A DNA stretch of 64,000 nucleotides. It comes from Alkalicoccobacillus murimartini (GTDB lineage Bacteria > Bacillota > Bacilli > Bacillales > Bacillaceae_D). The stretch spans positions 62,001 through 126,000 of the forward strand of contig NZ_JAUSUA010000001.1 in assembly GCF_030813245.1 (NCBI RefSeq), read 5' to 3'. The first letter of the stretch is position 1; each line of letters opens with the position of its first letter. A model generated the notes under the pieces. The model was not told where the DNA came from. It did no database searches and saw only the letters and a program-made list of their open reading frames with translations. The translations under genes and the position numbers were made by a program. This document shows positions 59,437-64,000 of this stretch, piece after piece.

Positions 59437-61005
59437 TTACTTTTCAATAATATCGTTAATTTGATTTTTGAGAATTTCTGCTTTAGGTCCATATATTGCT
59501 TGAATCCCATTGCCAACCTCAATTACCCCACGTGCCCCTAGGTCTTTTAAACTGTCATGATTGACAACTGTTTTATCATAAACACTTACACGAAGTCGAG
59601 TAATGCAAGCATCAATATGTTTGATGTTTTGCTCGCCGCCTAAAGCAGCAAGTACACCTTCAGCCTGAGAAGGTTCTTCTGATCCATCTCGTTTTTTATT
59701 ATTGTATTCTTCTTTTGATGTCAGTTTATTAGTGGCTGAGTCACCACGTCCAGGGGTCATTAGATTCCACTTTGCAATGGCAAATCTGAATACAAAGTAA
59801 TACACAACAGACATCATTAATCCTATGATAATAACGAGCCACCAAGGTTCTCCAACACCAGGCAATATACCAAATAGTGTGAAGTCGATAAATCCTGCTC
59901 CACCGGCATAACCGACATTTACGTCTAACATATACATTAACATGAATGATAAACCTGCCATTAAGCAGTGAAATACATATAAAAATGGTGCTGCGAATAA
60001 AAAGGTAAATTCAAGTGGTTCGGTGATTCCTGTTAAAAAGGCTGTAGCTGCAACTGTGAATAAAAGTCCACCTACAGCTTTTTTGTTTTCAGGCTTAGCA
60101 GCATGATACATAGCAAGTGCAATAGCAGGAATACCGAAAAGTACAAATGGATATTTACCAGTCATGAAGCGACCTGCTGTAATTTCAACAGATGAGTCCA
60201 TTTGACGATCTGCTAGCTGGGCCATATACATCGCTGTGTCACCAGAGACAAGCTGACCGGCAAGAGTGGTATACGTACCACCAATCTCTGAGAAACGAAT
60301 CGGAATATAAAAGATATGATGAAGACCAAATGGAATTAATGCTCTTTCGACTAAACCATAAATAAATAAGTAAAACGGGGGTGTATTTTCACCAGCTAAC
60401 TGATTCCCTACCCAGAAAATAGAGTCTTGGACAAACGGCCAAACAAAACTGAAGAATACCCCTAATAATATTGAAGCTGCTGCTGTAACGATTGGTACAA
60501 AACGTGACCCTCCAAAAAATGATAGTACTTCAGGTAGTTGAAAGTCATGGAATTTTTGGTAGAGAGCTGCTGCTACAAATCCCATGATGATTCCGCCGAA
60601 TACTCCCACTTGTAGGGTTGGGATACCAAGTTCTGTAGTAAAGCCTGGATTCGTGACATTATCAGGTGTAGCTCCAACAAGAACACCAATCACTGTGTGC
60701 ATAATTAAGTAACCAACAAATGCAGATAAACCAGCTGCGGCCTTACCACCAGTCCAGCTACCTGCTATCCCAATAGCAAACAAAATACCAAGGTTGGAGA
60801 ATATGGCACTACCTGCTGCTCTCATTAATGAGCCAACGGTTTGCCAGCCATCACCAGCTAAGAAGGGAAAGTACTCAATAAAATATTGAGATTGGAGGGT
60901 TGTACCAATTCCAAGTAGTAATCCAGCAGCTGGTAAAAGAGAGATTACCACCATAAAGGTTTTACCGATGCGTTGGAAAAATTCAAAGTTGAAAATCTTA
61001 CTCAT
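59437..61005 (-). CDS. PTS EIICB permease, glucose/alpha-glucoside family
   Basis: A 522-aa PTS sugar permease. IIC domain about 1-425 (ten or so hydrophobic segments; LLPAAGLLLGIG, GLHHIFYIPIRFSEIGG, LTGITEPLEFTF). IIB domain about 445-520 with the phospho-Cys in HIDACITRLRVSV. There is no IIA domain, so IIA must come from another gene. The adjacent GH4 phospho-alpha-glucosidase suggests maltose or another alpha-glucoside as substrate, though the IIC looks less like B. subtilis MalP than I would expect. Ribosome site ACAGGTGATTTATA, weak. Confidence 0.88.
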   Translation of the reverse strand: MSKIFNFEFFQRIGKTFMVVISLLPAAGLLLGIGTTLQSQYFIEYFPFLAGDGWQTVGSLMRAAGSAIFSNLGILFAIGIAGSWTGGKAAAGLSAFVGYLIMHTVIGVLVGATPDNVTNPGFTTELGIPTLQVGVFGGIIMGFVAAALYQKFHDFQLPEVLSFFGGSRFVPIVTAAASILLGVFFSFVWPFVQDSIFWVGNQLAGENTPPFYLFIYGLVERALIPFGLHHIFYIPIRFSEIGGTYTTLAGQLVSGDTAMYMAQLADRQMDSSVEITAGRFMTGKYPFVLFGIPAIALAMYHAAKPENKKAVGGLLFTVAATAFLTGITEPLEFTFLFAAPFLYVFHCLMAGLSFMLMYMLDVNVGYAGGAGFIDFTLFGILPGVGEPWWLVIIIGLMMSVVYYFVFRFAIAKWNLMTPGRGDSATNKLTSKEEYNNKKRDGSEEPSQAEGVLAALGGEQNIKHIDACITRLRVSVYDKTVVNHDSLKDLGARGVIEVGNGIQAIYGPKAEILKNQINDIIEK

Positions 61006-61032
61006 TATAAATCACCTGTTTCTAGTGTAATA

Positions 61033-61047
61033 GTGAAAGCGGATTCT
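61033..61047. promoter_or_regulatory. Candidate cre site between malA and the PTS gene
   Basis: GTGAAAGCGGATTCT matches the cre consensus TGNAARCGNWWWCA with one mismatch (last base). It lies 28 bp upstream of the PTS start. Confidence 0.5.
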
Positions 61048-61059
61048 TGTTTGTGGGTT

Positions 61060-61088
61060 AAAAGGCAAGGGAGGCCCCCTTGCCTTTT
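61060..61088 (-). terminator. Intra-operon hairpin after malA
   Basis: AAAAGGCAAGGG / CCCTTGCCTTTT perfect stem with a five-base loop but only a short T tail on the minus strand: a weak terminator or processing/stability hairpin between malA and the PTS gene. Confidence 0.7.
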
Positions 61089-61094
61089 ATATAA

Positions 61095-62420
61095 TTAAGT
61101 TAACTCTGGCCAAAAATCTTTGTTTGCTTCGATTAATGCATCTAGAACTTCTCTTGCTTTGCCAGCTGAAATGATTGTGCGATTAAGTGTTAAGGCTTGT
61201 AGCGCTTTTTGATAAGAACCTTCAAGGAAAGCTTCTACTGTTAGCTTTTCGTAAGCAAACTGTCCTTCGATTAAACCTTTATAGAAAGTAGGAATTTCAC
61301 CAACAGCATAAGGGCGAGGACCTTGTTTTGTTAGACTAGCTGCTACTTCAATCATAGCGTCATTTGGCAAGTTCTCGACAATTCCATTGTTTTCAAGGAT
61401 CACAACAAAATGATTACCGCGATTATAAGCAATGGATTCCGCTACAATAATGATAAACTCACCATGTGCGTCATTGTGAACAACAGATGAATCTTGAGCA
61501 GTTCCAGCCTCGGCCACGCGCTTACATTCAGTGAAGACCCGCTTCTCGCGACCTGCCATCACTTCATTACTACGTGTAAATGATGGGTCGAGCTTGTTTA
61601 ATACTTTATCTGGATATAAGTAATATTGAAGGTACGTATTAGGTAGATAATCAGGGAAATCACGAACCATTTGTTCCACCATAGCATACGTTTCAAGCCA
61701 AGATTTATCACGTTGTTCATAATCAACGGGCCTAAAGCCACCATCTAAGATTTTATTACGTAGCTCTGGAAGTAGGTCGTTTCCTGCTTCGTCGTATAGA
61801 TGAGTGAACCAGCCAAAGTGGTTAAGTCCGAAATAAACCGGATCAAAACTGCGCGGGTCGCGATCCATAAGACGCCCATAAGAACGGAGTAGGTTCTCAG
61901 GCTGATCACATATATTTAAGATGTGGTTATCATCAGGGAAAACTCGCTTTAAAGCGTCGGCTACAATAGCTGCTGGATTAGTATAATTTAAAATCCAAGC
62001 CTCTTTATTATACTTACGAACATCACGAACCAGTTCAATCATGTCTTTAATCGATCGCATTCCATAGGCAAACCCACCTGGACCGCATGTTTCCTGTCCA
62101 ATGACACCAAGACTTAATGGTATCTTTTCATCTTGTTCTCGCATTTTGAATCCGCCCGTTCGCATTTGAACAAAAACAAAATCAAGATCTTGATTAAAAG
62201 CCTTTTCTTTATCCGTTGTATATTGAAACTTAATATCGGGATATTCTTCTTTAAATAAAACGTTTGCAAATTCGCCAATAACTTTTTGACGGTCTGCATT
62301 TGTATCAAGCATAGTTAATTGATTAATCGGAAAAGACTCCTGTCTCACACACATACTTTTAAGTAGACCCGGTGTCCAAGTGCTTCCTCCGCCTACAACT
62401 AAGATATTAAATTTCTTCAT
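61095..62420 (-). CDS. malA: 6-phospho-alpha-glucosidase, GH4 family (MalA/GlvA-like)
   Basis: A 441-aa NAD- and Mn-dependent glycosidase that splits phosphorylated maltose-type sugars after PTS import. GH4 marks: NAD-binding VVGGGSTWTPGLL (8-20), VIGQETCGPGGFAYGMRSI with the metal-binding Cys, ILNYTNPAAIV, NICDQP, and GLNHFGWF with the metal-binding His. C-terminal LIEANKDFWPEL as in GlvA. First gene of the malA-PTS unit; divergent from its probable RpiR-type regulator. Confidence 0.9.
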   Translation of the reverse strand: MKKFNILVVGGGSTWTPGLLKSMCVRQESFPINQLTMLDTNADRQKVIGEFANVLFKEEYPDIKFQYTTDKEKAFNQDLDFVFVQMRTGGFKMREQDEKIPLSLGVIGQETCGPGGFAYGMRSIKDMIELVRDVRKYNKEAWILNYTNPAAIVADALKRVFPDDNHILNICDQPENLLRSYGRLMDRDPRSFDPVYFGLNHFGWFTHLYDEAGNDLLPELRNKILDGGFRPVDYEQRDKSWLETYAMVEQMVRDFPDYLPNTYLQYYLYPDKVLNKLDPSFTRSNEVMAGREKRVFTECKRVAEAGTAQDSSVVHNDAHGEFIIIVAESIAYNRGNHFVVILENNGIVENLPNDAMIEVAASLTKQGPRPYAVGEIPTFYKGLIEGQFAYEKLTVEAFLEGSYQKALQALTLNRTIISAGKAREVLDALIEANKDFWPELT

Positions 62421-62459
62421 CTAATCACTCCAACTGTTTGTGTATAAGTTACTTACTAG

Positions 62460-62473
62460 AGATAACGTTAACA
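62460..62473. promoter_or_regulatory. Weak candidate cre site upstream of malA
   Basis: AGATAACGTTAACA matches the cre consensus with two mismatches; palindromic core AACGTT. 40 bp before malA. Confidence 0.35.
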
Positions 62474-62498
62474 GCAAAAAAAAGAAAAAGAGAAAAAG

Positions 62499-62515
62499 TT
62501 TCATTTTATGAAACA
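62499..62515. promoter_or_regulatory. Perfect palindrome in the malA/regulator divergent region
   Basis: GTTTCAT-TTT-ATGAAAC: 7-bp perfect arms around three bases, between the two divergent starts. A natural candidate operator for the RpiR-type regulator. Confidence 0.55.
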
Positions 62516-62590
62516 AAGTCAAAACTTTTCAATTGAAGAGGGGAGGAGTAGAATAGGGTCTAATGAACGAAAAAAATGAGGGAACTAGTT

Positions 62591-63382
62591 ATGTACAACT
62601 TTTTTGCCAAGCTACAGAATTTTATTGAAGCATCTACTGATCAAACCAATTCAGAGGTTGTCATTGCCACGTATATCTTAAAGCATGTTCGTAGAATTCC
62701 TGAGTTATCGATCTATGAGTTGGCAGAGGCTTGTCATACATCACCAGCTACGGTAACTCGTTTTTGCCGAAAGTTTGATAATGTGACATACAAAGAGTTA
62801 AAGGAATTTGCTCGGGAATTTAATGATTTTAATACGACAGAAGTGACACAGGATCAATCGTTAAGTGTGGATTTTTATTTTCAGGAATTACACCAGGCTC
62901 TACATGAAACAGAAAAAATGATGAATTCAAATAATATTAAGCAAGTTGTGAACACTCTCCATCAAGCAAAAAAAATTGCTTTTTTTGGTGTTACCTTTTC
63001 ACACGTTCTCGCTCGAAATGCTCAAATCAAATTCATGAGGTTAGGGAAATATACATCAGCTTATGGTAATCACGAAAATCAATTAAATGATGCAGAATCA
63101 TTAGATTGTGAAGATGTAGCAGTGGTCATATCATTCTCTGGAGAAACGCGTTTCATCACTAGGCTTATTAAGGTATTAAAGGAGCAGGAGAACAAGATTA
63201 TCGCAATTACTGGTACTACAGATGGTTATCTTGCTTCTCAAGCTGATTATGTCATACCCGTAAGTGAGAGAAAAATTAGTCAGTATAAATCACCAATTAT
63301 TGAAGAGATTATGATGCAAAGCGCAATAAATGTCATGTACATGGGCTATTCGAAGCTCTTAGAACAGAAAGAGGGGATGTAA
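62591..63382 (+). CDS. RpiR/MurR-family regulator (GlvR-like)
   Basis: A 263-aa regulator: N-terminal HTH_6 domain (LSIYELAEACHTSPATVTRF, about 38-57) and a C-terminal SIS sugar-phosphate-binding domain (about 110-245: KIAFFGVTFSHVLARNAQIK, VVISFSGETRFI, IIAITGT). In B. subtilis the activator GlvR of the maltose operon is of this family, and divergence from malA fits the same role. The start at 62591 with GAGGGAACTAGTT is preferred over an ATG five codons earlier. Confidence 0.87.
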   Translation: MYNFFAKLQNFIEASTDQTNSEVVIATYILKHVRRIPELSIYELAEACHTSPATVTRFCRKFDNVTYKELKEFAREFNDFNTTEVTQDQSLSVDFYFQELHQALHETEKMMNSNNIKQVVNTLHQAKKIAFFGVTFSHVLARNAQIKFMRLGKYTSAYGNHENQLNDAESLDCEDVAVVISFSGETRFITRLIKVLKEQENKIIAITGTTDGYLASQADYVIPVSERKISQYKSPIIEEIMMQSAINVMYMGYSKLLEQKEGM

Positions 63383-63385
63383 AGC

Positions 63386-63427
63386 AGAACAGCCCTCATA
63401 AAGCCGGAGCTTAATGAGGGCTGTTCT
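63386..63427. terminator. Bidirectional terminator between regulator and oxidoreductase genes
   Basis: AGAACAGCCCTCAT / ATGAGGGCTGTTCT perfect 14-bp arms with a 14-nt loop that may form an inner GC pair. Confidence 0.85.
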
Positions 63428-63444
63428 TAGATAGTTTTTAAAAT

Positions 63445-64000
63445 TCAATTCGAAGTAGAGACCTGTTCTTTCTGATCAAAATAAATTGTTTTTCCTGATT
63501 TAGACGATTCATAAATGGCTTCAAGAATCTCACTGACTACAAGTGCCTGCTCTGGCTTAACAAAAGGTTCTGTATCGTTAAGAACACATTCAACCCAAAG
63601 TCTGGCTTCGCGGTCAGCTTGACTTTCCGTCCCACCTTCATAATAAGCGACTCCACCTGCATTGAGATCTGGTTTTGTGACATAAAGTCGACTTAATTTT
63701 TCTCCATTGATACGCAGTCCATCCCTCATATCAGCGCCAGCTTTTGTCCCGCAAAGGGTTGTTTTGGCTTCATCAATATCCAATGTATTTAGTGCCCAGC
63801 TTGCTTCAAGTGTCACCGTGGCTCCATTTTCCATTGTGATGAATGCAAAGGCTGAATCCTCTACAGTAAATTCTTTCGGATCCCATGGACCAAAAGCATT
63901 CGCTGCATTTTCTGTGTTTGAAAGCTTATAATAAACATTTCCGACAACACTCTTCACCTTATAGTTATTCATCGTCCATAGCGTTAAATCAATCGCATGT
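63445..64000 (-). CDS. Gfo/Idh/MocA oxidoreductase, C-terminal part (5' end outside window)
   Basis: 185 codons of the C-terminal alpha/beta domain; the frame stays open to the right edge, beginning HAIDLTLWTMNNY (the G-x-H-x-x-D-L motif that follows the catalytic lysine domain). Further FTVEDSAFAFITMENGATVT and EASWALN are typical of Gfo/Idh/MocA sugar or inositol dehydrogenases. The NAD-binding domain lies outside the window, so substrate cannot be judged. Convergent with the RpiR regulator; any link with the alpha-glucoside genes is unproven. Confidence 0.88.
   Translation of the reverse strand, partial: HAIDLTLWTMNNYKVKSVVGNVYYKLSNTENAANAFGPWDPKEFTVEDSAFAFITMENGATVTLEASWALNTLDIDEAKTTLCGTKAGADMRDGLRINGEKLSRLYVTKPDLNAGGVAYYEGGTESQADREARLWVECVLNDTEPFVKPEQALVVSEILEAIYESSKSGKTIYFDQKEQVSTSN

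Noticed and set aside
1-64000. tRNA, rRNA, prophage, insertion sequences, toxin-antitoxin or anti-phage systems
   Set aside because: No conserved RNA gene sequence, transposase, integrase, or defence-type gene cluster was recognised anywhere; the NERD protein stands alone and is not by itself evidence for a defence system.

Overview
The window looks like chromosomal DNA from an endospore-forming, low-to-moderate GC Bacillaceae, probably a relative of the alkaliphilic Bacillus lineages. This is inferred from sporulation genes (spoVR, an alpha/beta SASP, yhaL, a YjcZ-type peptide, spo0B, safA, a coxA-like gene), Bacillus-type regulators (ScoC, CssRS, LiaFSR, NiaR) and gene order that matches my memory of Bacillus subtilis over long stretches. 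I saw no rRNA, tRNA, CRISPR array, insertion sequence or prophage. Most genes are ordinary core genes. The novelty lies in intergenic DNA, small ORFs, promoters and a few degenerate enzymes.

Layout. 1-2 kb: glycogen synthesis (glgC-glgA, minus strand) with a candidate cre. 2.1-4.9 kb: CheX-like protein, a GNAT/nitrilase fusion (YhcX) and a FixH/YtkA-like protein. 4.9-9.4 kb: a GlpD paralogue with altered active-site motifs, then pgcA and galE, behind an ECF-type promoter. 9.5-15.4 kb: spoVR, a lipoprotein and a heterodimeric ABC exporter. 15.4-20.3 kb: an envelope-stress block with three more ECF-type promoters (TGAAAC-N16/17-CGTA) in front of an unknown membrane coiled-coil protein, pspA and lemA-htpX. 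20.4-26.3 kb: SASP, msmX-yxkF, yheB-yheA, a HAD protein lacking its nucleophile, and small unknowns. 26.3-26.9 kb: a striking 20-bp tandem array of about 25 units. 26.9-40.3 kb: NERD protein, then a secretion and protein-quality region (cssRS, yhaM, yhaL, prsA, scoC, yhaH, serC, hit, ecsABC). 40.7-46 kb: ccdA and a complete liaIHGFSR-type operon. 46-52 kb: class A PBP and hemEHY. 52-52.6 kb: a set of tiny minus-strand ORFs with tandem terminators. 52.8-59.4 kb: spo0B-obg-pheB-pheA-niaR-safA-coxA, without the nifS/nadBCA genes I expect between niaR and safA. 59.4-64 kb: alpha-glucoside PTS, GH4 phospho-glucosidase, a divergent RpiR regulator and the end of a Gfo/Idh/MocA oxidoreductase.

How it fits together. 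The recurring theme is envelope homeostasis: candidate sigma-W-like promoters, two PspA-family proteins (PspA and LiaH), the Lia system, the CssRS secretion-stress system with the PrsA foldase, and HtpX-LemA. Three copies of a MITE-like palindromic repeat (about 16.5, 40.5 and 56.3 kb) and a stray unit of the 20-bp array (48.28 kb) show that short repeats have spread through intergenic DNA here. Comparisons with B. subtilis are from memory; no database search was run.
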